A stretch of 7,481 bases of DNA. It comes from Gemmatimonadaceae bacterium. GTDB taxonomy: Bacteria; Gemmatimonadota; Gemmatimonadetes; Gemmatimonadales; Gemmatimonadaceae. Positions 1 through 7,134 of this stretch are shown here, piece after piece (position 1 is the stretch's first letter; every line of letters begins with the position of its first letter). Under the pieces are notes generated by a model, which made no database searches, was not told the origin of the DNA, and saw only the letters and a list, made by a program, of their open reading frames with translations. The DNA is taken from NCBI GenBank assembly GCA_025453855.1, contig JALOPO010000073.1:1-7481 (forward strand), read 5' to 3'. The position numbers and the translations under genes were made by a program.

Positions 1-368
1 GCGTCCCAGAGCGCGCGGGCGCGCTCGCGGGAGAGCATCGCGCCGTGGGTGATGAGCATGATGTACTTGAGCCGGATCGCGTCGCGCACGCCGGCCACCA
101 GCTCCTCGAGGTCGCGCCGCAGGAGCGGCTCGCCGCCGGTGAAGGTCACGAGCATCGGGTTGAAGTGGCGAGCGGCATCGGCGTAGCTCCGCAGCTCGCG
201 CGCCTTCTCCTCGGCCGGCGTCTTCCAGTAGTCGCAGAAGCCGCAGCGCGCGTTGCAGCGCATCGTGACCTCGAAGTGCACCAGCACCGGCATGCGGCGC
301 AGGCGCAGCGACGCGTACTTGCCGATGAAGAGCGGGACGTGCCAGGGCTTGAATCGTGCCGAGAGCAT
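1..368 (-). CDS. Radical SAM domain protein, N-terminal 122 residues (cut by window edge)
   Basis: The enzyme superfamily uses a [4Fe-4S] cluster and S-adenosylmethionine to start radical chemistry; the substrate cannot be told from this fragment. The cluster motif CNARCGFC (C-x3-C-x2-C) gives C38, C42 and C45, followed by the aromatic pair Y47 and W48. The SAM-binding GGEP motif is at residues 78-81. Near residues 105-112, LITHGAML matches the usual 'iTNGt' third strand but has His in place of Asn. A basic, hydrophobic lead-in of about 30 residues precedes the core. I chose ATG at 368 because it is the first ATG in frame. No Shine-Dalgarno is visible, and a CTG at 389 (CTGA overlap with the lptD stop) is a weaker option. 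The gene starts 17 bases after lptD and is probably co-transcribed. The C-terminal part, including any SPASM, B12-binding or other auxiliary domain, lies outside the window. The superfamily is certain; the function is unknown. Confidence 0.9.
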   Translation of the reverse strand, partial: MLSARFKPWHVPLFIGKYASLRLRRMPVLVHFEVTMRCNARCGFCDYWKTPAEEKARELRSYADAARHFNPMLVTFTGGEPLLRRDLEELVAGVRDAIRLKYIMLITHGAMLSRERARALWD

Positions 369-385
369 GCGGGCGACGGGCGGGA

Positions 386-3300
386 TCAGCGCCCGGCGTC
401 GGGGCGACGGAAGGTCTGCTGGTCGTACGGGAGCCGGATGTCCGGCTGCGCCTTGAGGGCGATGAAGAACGAGAAGAGGAAGTTCCCGTTCGGCGCCTGC
501 GTGAAGTTCATGCTCAGGCGCCAGTCGTGCAGCTCGCGCTGCAGCGAGACCTGCTGCGCCGCGAACTGCGAGCGCGTGATGTCGTACGACGTCGTCCACG
601 ACGCCGCCCACTTGGGCGTGAGGTTGAAGTTCGTGGACACCGCCATCGTGCGCAGGGGCGGGTTGACGATGATCGGCGCACCCAGGCCGATCTGTCCCGC
701 GTTCGGGTCGATCCCCGGGAGGACGCTCCCGGTGACGAGGCACTGCTGGTACTGGATCGGGTTGAACAGCCGGAGCGGCTCGCAGCGGTCCTCGGGGCGC
801 ACCACGAGGAAGTTCGTCCCGCGCGGCGGGCGCTGGCGGTTCTCGGTGTAGTTGAGGCTCACGCGCCACCCCTGCCCCGACGGGATCACCGACGTCGCCG
901 GGCGGATCTGCGCCTGCTGGCCGAGCGGCTGCCCGAACATCCCCTGGTTCTGGTTGTTGCGGAGCTGCATGGAGTCCGACGCCGTGAGGTTCGACTGCGC
1001 CGGGGTGAACTTGCCGCCGCCGAGCTTGCGCACCAGCCAGTCGATCACGCCGGTCTGCCGGTCGAGGTTGAGCGACATGCGCATCTCCTCGCGGTACGGC
1101 CGGAACTCGGCCGTGTCGGACACGGTGCTGCCGAGGAAGAGCGACCAGCGCATCCCGAAGTCGAAGCCGGGGAGGAAGTCGCTGCGCAGCCCGAGCCCCC
1201 AGCGATCGGTGGTGAGCCCCTGCACCGCCGAGACCTGCGACGGGTTCGCGGAGCGCTGTCGGATGGTGCGCAGGCGGATGAAGTCGTACGAGAGCGGGTC
1301 GGTCTGGATGGTGAGCGCGCGCACCTTGCGCCCGGCGCCGGGGATGTCGGCCGAGTCGGCGGAGGGGCGCAGCTTGACCTCGAAGTTCTGCTGCAGCCCG
1401 AGGCTGATCACGTTCTGCGGCTGCGCACCGAGGTAGCCGCGCCGCGCCTGCCCGATCGCGCTCAGGTACTCGTCGCTCACGTCGCCGCGCGGCGCGACCG
1501 CCCAGGAGATGTTCGGCGAGAGCTGGTGCCGCACGCGCTGGATCGGCCCGACGCCACGGAAGAAGCCGAAGAAGGTCGGCGAGGCCGAGATGGAGAACTG
1601 CGGACGCTTGGACTGCGCGACCCAGCGCCCCCCGCTGAATGTCGATCGCACGAAGAACGCATTCGGGTCGGTGTTCACGAACTGCACCGACGGCGTGATG
1701 TTCCACGTGCCGCGCCCGAAGGCGGCGGGGATCTCGAGCGCGGTCTGCCAGTCGAGCGTGGTCTGCGTGAAGCCGTTGAAGAAGCGCGTCGTGCTCACCG
1801 TGTCGAGCCCGCCCGCGGCGTTCGGCACGACCTCCTCGACGGCGCGCTGCTGCAGGAAGGTGTTGGCGTCGTCCTGGAGCCGGAAGCTGTTGCGGAAGCT
1901 CACGGCGAAGCCGCTCGGGGTGCCGTTCTCGCTCACGCGGCCGAAGGTGATCGGCGTATCGAACGACAGCGAGGTGCCGCGCCGGTTCTGCGGGACCGGG
2001 ATGCTGTCGACGCCACCGCCCGCCCGCGGCGAGAACAGGAAGCTGTTCTGCCCATTCGTCGGCTGGTCGGTGGTGCGCGTCTCGCTCGCGCTGAGCGCCG
2101 GCGTCCAGGTGGCAAAGCCGCCGATGGTGAGCGGCCGTGACGAGATGCTCAGCGTCGGCAGCGTCTGGTCGACCTGCGGGCGCCCCGGGTACTGGGTTCG
2201 GTTGCCGCCGGCCGAGATGCTGAACGGCCCGCGCTGCGTCTGGAAGTTGAGCGACGAGCGGATCGTGCCGAGCACCTGCGCGGCGTTGAAGCCCACCTGC
2301 CGCTGCACCTGCGTGTTGTTCGTGAAGTTCACGTCCGCGGTGAGGCGCGTCCGCTTGCTGAACTCCTGCTGGTGGGTCCAGGCGACCGTGAGCTGCTCGT
2401 CCCCGTTGAAGATGCGCGTCTGGCTCACGCCGATGCGCCCGCCGAGGAACCGGTTCAGCCACCGGTAGCGCCACTCGCCGCTGAAGCGCACGAAGCCCGG
2501 ATCGAACGGGATGAAGCCGCCGCCCCCCGCGCCCGGCGTCCCCTGCGGCGGACTGGCCCCCGAACGCCAGTCGAGCCAGACCGAGAGATCCTGGTAGTCG
2601 CTGAAGTTGAAGTAGTAGCCGAGGTTCTCGATGTTGCGCCGGTACGTCCGGTTCTGGCGCACGATGTCGCTGAAGCCGAAGCGCGGCGTGAGCATCCCGC
2701 TGCGGCGCCCGCTCCGGATGTCCTGGAAGATGAACGGGAGCCAGAAGACCGGGACGTCGTAGATGTAGAGCACCGCCGGCCGTCCCACCGCGATGCGCCC
2801 GCGGATCAGCTTCAGCTCGCGTGACTGGAAGCGGTAGTGCGGGAGCGAATCCTCGCACGTCGTGAGGCTCCCCGAGCGCCCGAAGAACTCGGCCTCCTCC
2901 CCCGTGCTGTCGTCGGCGAAGGCGCCGCGCTCGGCCTGCACGTAGTACTTCTGCCCGCTCTCGATCGTGGTGCGCACCGCCCCCACCTGCGCGGTGCGGT
3001 CGCGCAGGTTGTAGGTGAGCGACCCGTTGCTGATCACGTCGTCGTTCCGAGACGGGTCGCGGATGACGTTCTCGCGGCCGTAGGCGCGGATGACGCGGAT
3101 CGAGTCGTCGTAGATGATGGTGTCGCTGACGATGAGCGTCTGGTCGCGCCCCACCGCAGCGCGCGCGCTGCTGTCGCGCTCGAGCCGGAGCACGCGTCGC
3201 GGCTGCGCGTCGAAGATCACGCGCCGCCCCTGGTAGCGCGTGACGGTGTAGCCCTGGCGCGAGAGGAGCTCGTCGATCACCGAGTCGGTCTCGGCCCACT

Positions 3301-3529
3301 GCACCAGGTTCCTGCGGATGCTGTCGCGCACCACCGAGTCGCGCGCGGCCGAATCCTGCGGCGTGAGCGGCCGCCCCGTGGCGGGGCGGCGAATGGTGTC
3401 ACGCGCCGTGGTCGGCGGGGCGGGACGCGGGGGCTGCGGACGCTGCTGCCCCCGTGCCGGCGCGGCGAGCGCCGCGAGCGCGGCGCCCACGAGGCCGAGG
3501 GCCCGGGCGACGCGCCGGCGTCGCGTCAC
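386..3529 (-). CDS. lptD: LPS-assembly outer-membrane protein LptD (OstA/Imp-like)
   Basis: LptD is the outer-membrane barrel that, with the lipoprotein LptE, receives lipopolysaccharide from the Lpt bridge and inserts it into the outer leaflet. The 1047-residue product has a signal peptide (RRRR n-region, hydrophobic core, likely cut after G27). A Pro-rich, Arg-Asp-Ser-rich linker covers about residues 30-90. An OstA/LptA-like beta-jellyroll covers about 95-265. The junction is characteristic: TTC at 223-225, LYIYDVPVFWLPF at 254-266, then GRRSGMLTPRFG at 274-285. The rest is aromatic-alternating beta strands, ending at a strand near NFLFSFFIALKA. The E. coli protein is 784 residues; most of the excess here is in the barrel part. 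There are only three cysteines (225, 916, 930). GTG at 3529 is preferred: it overlaps the tatC stop as GTGA, starts right before the signal peptide, and has AGGAGG seven bases upstream. An ATG at 3724 would read through tatC. LptE was not seen here. Confidence 0.92.
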   Translation of the reverse strand: MTRRRRVARALGLVGAALAALAAPARGQQRPQPPRPAPPTTARDTIRRPATGRPLTPQDSAARDSVVRDSIRRNLVQWAETDSVIDELLSRQGYTVTRYQGRRVIFDAQPRRVLRLERDSSARAAVGRDQTLIVSDTIIYDDSIRVIRAYGRENVIRDPSRNDDVISNGSLTYNLRDRTAQVGAVRTTIESGQKYYVQAERGAFADDSTGEEAEFFGRSGSLTTCEDSLPHYRFQSRELKLIRGRIAVGRPAVLYIYDVPVFWLPFIFQDIRSGRRSGMLTPRFGFSDIVRQNRTYRRNIENLGYYFNFSDYQDLSVWLDWRSGASPPQGTPGAGGGGFIPFDPGFVRFSGEWRYRWLNRFLGGRIGVSQTRIFNGDEQLTVAWTHQQEFSKRTRLTADVNFTNNTQVQRQVGFNAAQVLGTIRSSLNFQTQRGPFSISAGGNRTQYPGRPQVDQTLPTLSISSRPLTIGGFATWTPALSASETRTTDQPTNGQNSFLFSPRAGGGVDSIPVPQNRRGTSLSFDTPITFGRVSENGTPSGFAVSFRNSFRLQDDANTFLQQRAVEEVVPNAAGGLDTVSTTRFFNGFTQTTLDWQTALEIPAAFGRGTWNITPSVQFVNTDPNAFFVRSTFSGGRWVAQSKRPQFSISASPTFFGFFRGVGPIQRVRHQLSPNISWAVAPRGDVSDEYLSAIGQARRGYLGAQPQNVISLGLQQNFEVKLRPSADSADIPGAGRKVRALTIQTDPLSYDFIRLRTIRQRSANPSQVSAVQGLTTDRWGLGLRSDFLPGFDFGMRWSLFLGSTVSDTAEFRPYREEMRMSLNLDRQTGVIDWLVRKLGGGKFTPAQSNLTASDSMQLRNNQNQGMFGQPLGQQAQIRPATSVIPSGQGWRVSLNYTENRQRPPRGTNFLVVRPEDRCEPLRLFNPIQYQQCLVTGSVLPGIDPNAGQIGLGAPIIVNPPLRTMAVSTNFNLTPKWAASWTTSYDITRSQFAAQQVSLQRELHDWRLSMNFTQAPNGNFLFSFFIALKAQPDIRLPYDQQTFRRPDAGR
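3370..3390. repeat. Perfect 8-bp GC inverted repeat inside lptD
   Basis: The arms GCCGCCCC (3370-3377) and GGGGCGGC (3383-3390) are exact inverse complements separated by the five-base loop GTGGC. The site lies about 140 bases inside lptD, in the codons for the low-complexity Pro/Arg linker after the signal peptide. There is no T-run after it, so it does not look like an intrinsic terminator. It could form a stable mRNA hairpin early in the message, or simply reflect GC-rich codons. Confidence 0.5.
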
Positions 3530-4311
3530 GCCAGCGCCTCCTGCTCCGCACCCGCCGCCATCGCCCGTCGCTGCTGGCGACGGTGCACGATCGCGCTCGC
3601 GATGATGCTCGCCTCGTAGAGGCCGTAGAGCGGCACCATGAGCATGAGCGTCGTCGTCACCAGGTCGCCGGGGGTGATGATCGCCGCGGCCACGATCGAC
3701 ACCACCAGCGCCTGTCGCCGCCACGAGCGCAGCTGCATCGGCGTCACCACGCCGAGCGCCGTGAGCGCCACGATCAGGATCGGGAGCTCGAAAACGCCGC
3801 CCATCACCAGGCAGAGCGACGTCGCGAAGTCGAAGTAGTCGCGCGCGGTGATCATCGCCTCCAGCGCCTCGCTCTGGAAGCCGAGCAGGAACTGGAGCGC
3901 GAACGGCAGCACCAGGAAGTACGCCGCCGACGCGCCGAGCGCGAACAGGAAGGTCGCGGCCACCAGCACCGGGATCACGATCCGCTTCTCGCGCTGGTAG
4001 AGCGCGGGCGAGACGAAGGCCCAGAGCTGGTAGAGGATCACCGGCGCCGCGAGCACGAAGCCGATGCCCAGCGAGACCGTCATCGTGATCGTGAAGCTGT
4101 CGCCGGGATGCGTGAAGACGAGCTTCTTGCCCCCGAGGAAGGGCTGGATCGGCTGCGCGAGGAAGGCGATGGCGTTGAACTTGACGACCAGCACGAAGGC
4201 CGCGGCCACGGTGATGGCGAGCGCCACGATCACCTTGATGAGCCGCTCGCGCAGCTCCTCCAGGTGGTCGAGGAACGGCATCTCCGTGACCGGGTTCGCG
4301 CTCTTCGCCAT
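3526..4311 (-). CDS. tatC: Sec-independent (twin-arginine) protein translocase subunit TatC
   Basis: TatC is the inner-membrane receptor that binds twin-arginine signal peptides and, with TatA/TatB-type partners, exports folded proteins. The product has 261 residues and six hydrophobic segments, a normal family size. Key family features are present: DHLEELRERL at 15-24 (E19 matches the essential first-loop Glu region of E. coli, E15), YQLWAFVSPALYQREKR at 94-110 (E108 matches E103), FELP at 174-177 (E175 matches E170), TPGD at 213-216 (D216 matches D211) and the YGLYE end motif. ATG at 4311 is preferred because GGAG lies six bases upstream. A GTG at 4326 would add five residues and overlap the cpoB stop as GTGA. 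The C-terminus is a short basic and then acidic cytoplasmic tail. No tatA or tatB is in the window. The place between cpoB and lptD suggests co-expression with envelope genes, not a fixed Tat operon. Confidence 0.97.
   Translation of the reverse strand: MAKSANPVTEMPFLDHLEELRERLIKVIVALAITVAAAFVLVVKFNAIAFLAQPIQPFLGGKKLVFTHPGDSFTITMTVSLGIGFVLAAPVILYQLWAFVSPALYQREKRIVIPVLVAATFLFALGASAAYFLVLPFALQFLLGFQSEALEAMITARDYFDFATSLCLVMGGVFELPILIVALTALGVVTPMQLRSWRRQALVVSIVAAAIITPGDLVTTTLMLMVPLYGLYEASIIASAIVHRRQQRRAMAAGAEQEALA
3537..3542 (-). promoter_or_regulatory. Shine-Dalgarno site for lptD, inside the end of tatC
   Basis: On the minus strand this reads AGGAGG, seven bases before the GTG at 3529. It is embedded in the Gln-Glu-Ala codons at the tatC C-terminus. 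It is the best ribosome-binding site in the window and decides the lptD start at a GTG codon. Confidence 0.8.
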
Positions 4312-4317
4312 CGGTCG

Positions 4318-4321
4318 CTCC
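4318..4321 (-). promoter_or_regulatory. Shine-Dalgarno site supporting the tatC ATG at 4311
   Basis: On the minus strand this is GGAG, six bases before the ATG at 4311 and overlapping the first codons of the alternative GTG start at 4326. That GTG has only a purine run touching the start codon, which is too close. The spacing favours the ATG. Confidence 0.55.
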
Positions 4322-4322
4322 G

Positions 4323-5138
4323 TCACCCCTTCAGCCGATCGCGCGCCAGCTCCGCCTCGTCGCTGCGCGGATAGCTCTTCACGAGCGCCTCGAGCACCTC
4401 GCGGGCGCGCGGCGCCTTCCCCTGCTTCTCGAGGAGCGTCGCGCGCTTGAACATCGCGGTCGGCGCCTTGGGCGACGACGCGTACTTGCTGTAGGTGGCC
4501 AGGTACGCCGCTTCGGCATCCTCGCCCTTGTTGTCGCGCTCGAGCGTCTCGGCCAGGTAGTACTGCGCGTCACCGGCCTGCGCGTGCGACGGGTACTGCG
4601 CCAGGAAGTCGGTGAAGGCCGCACGCGCCGCCGCCGTGCTCCCGCGACGGAGCTGGTCGAGCGCCATCGTGTAGAGCTGGCTGGGTCCCGGCGCCGCCGG
4701 CGCCGCGGCCGTCGGCGACGGCGATGGCGGCGTGGTGCCACCGGCCGATGGCGCCGGCTGCTGCTGCAGGAGCGTGTTGCGCTGCTCGAGCTCCGCGCGC
4801 AGCTCCACGATGCGGCTCTGGCTCTGCCCCGTGAGCTGGCGCACCTCGATCAACCCCTCGCGCACCGAGCCGAGGTCGCCGAGCACCTGCCCCTGCGTGC
4901 GCGTCACGTAGGCGCGGAAGTCGAGGAGCGAGTCACGCAGCAGAGAGACGGTGGTGCGCACGCTGTCCAGCTCACGACCGAGGCGCTGCCGCACGAGCGA
5001 GTCGCGGACCGCGGCCTCGCTGCGCATGGTGCGCACCTCGTCCTGCAGCTGCTGCACCTGCTGCGAGGTGGCGATGCAGCCGCCGAGCAGCGGGATCGCG
5101 GCGATCGCGAGCAGGCGCCGCGGCGCGGGTCGCCGCAT
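4323..5138 (-). CDS. cpoB: Tol-Pal system protein CpoB/YbgF, predicted lipoprotein
   Basis: CpoB (YbgF) is the periplasmic Tol-Pal accessory that in E. coli binds TolA and coordinates outer-membrane constriction with PBP1B. The 271-residue product has an Arg-rich n-region, a hydrophobic core and the lipobox LLGGC, giving lipidated C21. Residues about 25-125 look like a long coiled coil (QQVQQLQDEV, two RDSL units at 45-48 and 68-71, and a run ending QRNTLLQQQ). A Pro/Ala/Ser/Thr linker spans about 128-152. The rest holds about three TPR-like repeats starting near 155 with the typical 'F..FL..YP' and 'A.Y.LAE' patterns. The E. coli protein is a soluble periplasmic protein, so the lipobox is a difference. 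The start ATG overlaps the pal stop (TGATG), with a G-rich run just upstream as a possible ribosome site. The order after tolB and pal is the classical one. Confidence 0.93.
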   Translation of the reverse strand: MRRPAPRRLLAIAAIPLLGGCIATSQQVQQLQDEVRTMRSEAAVRDSLVRQRLGRELDSVRTTVSLLRDSLLDFRAYVTRTQGQVLGDLGSVREGLIEVRQLTGQSQSRIVELRAELEQRNTLLQQQPAPSAGGTTPPSPSPTAAAPAAPGPSQLYTMALDQLRRGSTAAARAAFTDFLAQYPSHAQAGDAQYYLAETLERDNKGEDAEAAYLATYSKYASSPKAPTAMFKRATLLEKQGKAPRAREVLEALVKSYPRSDEAELARDRLKG

Positions 5139-5749
5139 CAGCGCCCCCGCCCGAGCGACGCGCCGCCGCCCGTGACCTCGAACTCGTCGCGCCGGTTCTG
5201 CGCCCAGGCGTCCTCACCCTCGCCCGCAGCGGCCGGGCGCTCGGCCCCGAAGCTCACCACGTCGAGGCGCGACGCCGCAATGCCACGATCGACGAGATAC
5301 TTGCGCGCCGCACTCGCGCGGCGCAGGCCGAGCGCGAGGTTGTACTCGGCCGCCCCACGCGAGTCGGTGTGGCCGGCGATACGGAGCGTCACCGTGGGGA
5401 GCCGCTGCAGGATCGCGAGCTTGGCATCGAGCTTGGCCCGCGTGTCGTCGGACAGCTCGCTGGCGTCGTAGGCGAAGTAGACCGGCGCCGTGAGCGTGCT
5501 GCGTGCGGCCTCGAGCGCTGCGGCGTCGGCGCCGGCACGCGCCGCCTCGGCCGAGTCGCGTGCGGCGCGCTCACGGGCCAGGCGTGCCAGCGAATCGCGG
5601 GTCGCGGCCTCGCGCGCGAGGCGCTGGGCCGCGGTGTCGGGCCCCACGGCCGGCGTGCCGACCGGTGGCACGGGGCGATTGGTGCGGCAGCCGGCAGCGC
5701 CCACGAGCGCGCCAAGGCCGAACACGACAGGCGCCAGGCGGCGCCCCAT
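5138..5749 (-). CDS. pal: Peptidoglycan-associated lipoprotein Pal (OmpA-like domain)
   Basis: Pal anchors the outer membrane to peptidoglycan and is moved by the Tol motor to the division site. The 203-residue product has a short signal peptide (GRR n-region) ending in a weak lipobox AAGC, giving C21. A Pro-rich and then Ala/Arg-rich helical spacer covers about 22-85, with RDS at 51-53 and 64-66. The OmpA-like domain covers about 86-193: VYFAYD at 90-95, GHTDSRG at 126-132, LRRASAARKYL at 142-152, SFGAERP at 166-172 and NRRDEF at 185-190. D129 and R144 stand where OmpA-family proteins bind meso-diaminopimelate. ATG at 5749 gives the best lipoprotein signal. An in-frame ATG at 5773 would add eight residues. 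Neither has a Shine-Dalgarno. The stop overlaps cpoB by one base. Confidence 0.95.
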   Translation of the reverse strand: MGRRLAPVVFGLGALVGAAGCRTNRPVPPVGTPAVGPDTAAQRLAREAATRDSLARLARERAARDSAEAARAGADAAALEAARSTLTAPVYFAYDASELSDDTRAKLDAKLAILQRLPTVTLRIAGHTDSRGAAEYNLALGLRRASAARKYLVDRGIAASRLDVVSFGAERPAAAGEGEDAWAQNRRDEFEVTGGGASLGRGR

Positions 5750-5811
5750 CGGAGAGAACGGAAGGAAGGGCATGCAGGGAAGATCGAGGAGAGGGACGAT
5801 CGGGAGAAGAG
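5750..5811 (-). other. Pyrimidine-rich tolB-pal spacer
   Basis: This is the only gap of note between genes in the window. On the coding (minus) strand it is strongly pyrimidine-rich, with C/U runs such as CCCTTCCTTCC; the plus strand is correspondingly purine-rich at roughly 85 percent. It holds the alternative pal start at 5773 and no Shine-Dalgarno-like sequence for either pal start. I see no inverted repeat with a T-run and no clear -35/-10 pair. Confidence 0.6.
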
Positions 5812-7134
5812 TCAGCGCGCGAGCCGTGGCGACCAGGCCGGCAGCCGGGCGCCCGCGTTCCGCGTGAGCTGACGGGCACGCCCGGTCTCGGGATCGACGA
5901 CCCAGAGCTGTCGCGCACCGGAGCGGCTGGAGCTCACCACGAGGTGGCGCGCATCCGGCGCCCACGACGGATCCTCGTTGGCCCCCTCGAGCGTCACCTG
6001 CTTGAGCGAGCGATCGCGCAGCGTCGCCACCACCACCTGGAAGACGCCCCCCACGCGCGACTGGAAGGCGATCGCGCGCCCGTCGGGCGACCAGTCCGGG
6101 CTGGCGCGATACGACTGCGCCTGCGTGCTCAGCGCGGCCAGCACGTCGGCGTTGGTGCCGTCCGCGTCGGCGATGTAGACCTCGGGCGTCCCCGCGCGCC
6201 CCGACGTGAACGCGAGGCGCCGCCCGTCGGGGCTGAAGCTCGGCGAGGCGTTGTCGCTGCCGCGCCCGAGCGCGATGCGGCGACCGCGCCCGCCACCGGC
6301 CGGTGCGAGCCAGAGATCGGTCCCCACGTCGTCGCCATGCGCGTAGGCGATGCCCGTGCCGTCGGGGGTGAAGACGGGCGAGATGTTCAGGCCACGCGGC
6401 TCGACGATGGTGCGCGTCCCGCCGCGCAGGTCGGTGACGCGGATCGCGCTTCCCGCGCTCTCCAGCTCCGCGTACGCGATCGACTCGCCGAGCGGATGCC
6501 ACGACGGCGAGAGCGCACCGCTGCCGGTGATCGGCTGCGCGTTGGCGCCATCGCTGTCGATGACCCAGATGCGCCCGCCCTGCGCATACGCGATGCGCGT
6601 GGCCGCGATCCCGCGCGTGCCGCTGATCCACTCCTCGAGCTGGTCGCTCGCGCCATGCACGGCGCGACGCCACGCGGGCGTGAGCGCCGGAGCGGGGAGC
6701 GGCACCGTGGCGCGCTGCAGCACGCGCTTCTGCGCCACGTCGTGGAGCACGATCTCGAGCGCCGCACCGCGCACGATCCCCTGCACCACCCCGGCGGCAC
6801 CGAGCTTCTGCGCGAGCGCATAGTTGAGCGCCGCCCCCGGTGCCGGTGCCCCGAGCGTGGCGCTCGCCTCGGCCACCGTCACGCGATCGCCGAAGTCGAG
6901 ATCACGGGCGAGGATCGCGCGCAGCGAGTCGCCGTTCGCGCCGGCGATCGGGAGGACGATGATCCCCGGGCGCGCACCGCGTTCACCGTAGAGCAGGCCG
7001 AGGCGCACGCCGGGCTGCTGCGCGGCGAGGGGGAGCGCCGCGCCGCAGGTCGCGACCAGCGCGAGCGCAATGCGCCGACCGCGGTGCGTGCCGACACGGC
7101 GCAGCACGCGCGCCACCGTCGTGCGACCGGTCAT
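5812..7134 (-). CDS. tolB: Tol-Pal system beta-propeller protein TolB
   Basis: TolB is the periplasmic partner of Pal; it blocks or releases Pal from peptidoglycan under control of TolA. The 440-residue product matches family length. It has a long basic n-region, a hydrophobic core and a likely cut after LAA near residue 38 (QQ follows). An N-terminal alpha/beta domain comes next, with PGIIVLPI, DSLRAILARDLDFGDRV and later 'Y.LAQKLGAAGVVQG'. The C-terminal half is a propeller of PD40/WD40-like blades: SPSWHPLGESIAYAE, SPVFTPDGTGIAYAH, SPSFSPDGRRLAFTS, SPDWSPDGRAIAFQS and DPSWAPDARHLVVSS, with a final LPAWSP. The N-terminal domain differs from the proteobacterial form. The ATG overlaps the upstream stop as ATGA, which indicates translational coupling. 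It is followed by pal after a pyrimidine-rich gap. Confidence 0.95.
   Translation of the reverse strand: MTGRTTVARVLRRVGTHRGRRIALALVATCGAALPLAAQQPGVRLGLLYGERGARPGIIVLPIAGANGDSLRAILARDLDFGDRVTVAEASATLGAPAPGAALNYALAQKLGAAGVVQGIVRGAALEIVLHDVAQKRVLQRATVPLPAPALTPAWRRAVHGASDQLEEWISGTRGIAATRIAYAQGGRIWVIDSDGANAQPITGSGALSPSWHPLGESIAYAELESAGSAIRVTDLRGGTRTIVEPRGLNISPVFTPDGTGIAYAHGDDVGTDLWLAPAGGGRGRRIALGRGSDNASPSFSPDGRRLAFTSGRAGTPEVYIADADGTNADVLAALSTQAQSYRASPDWSPDGRAIAFQSRVGGVFQVVVATLRDRSLKQVTLEGANEDPSWAPDARHLVVSSSRSGARQLWVVDPETGRARQLTRNAGARLPAWSPRLAR

Noticed and set aside
356..2140. 594-residue open frame on the plus strand, antisense to lptD
   Set aside because: The translation is an Arg/Glu/Ala/His-rich, low-complexity product typical of the antisense frame of high-GC codons. 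The opposite strand encodes a clear LptD across the whole stretch.
3530..3724. Extension of lptD to an upstream ATG at 3724
   Set aside because: It would overlap tatC by almost 200 bases and bury the signal peptide behind a His/Arg/Gly-rich leader. The GTG at 3529 has an AGGAGG and a GTGA overlap.
3454..4374. 306-residue plus-strand frame antisense to tatC
   Set aside because: His/Arg/Glu-rich mirror of tatC codons; the hydrophobic pattern and conserved motifs are all on the minus strand.
4690..4745. GGCGCC-type repeats in cpoB as a possible hairpin or terminator
   Set aside because: They encode the Pro/Ala linker between coiled coil and TPR part, lie in mid-gene and have no T-run.
5761..5867. 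Purine-rich GGAAGGAAGGG before a CATG on the plus strand, like an SD plus start for a small protein
   Set aside because: It is the complement of the pyrimidine-rich tract; the peptide is Arg/Ala-rich and antisense to the end of tolB, with no promoter in view.
5774..6673. Extension of pal into tolB as a fused 511-residue product
   Set aside because: The added part is the out-of-frame shadow of tolB, and the lipoprotein signal of pal would become internal.
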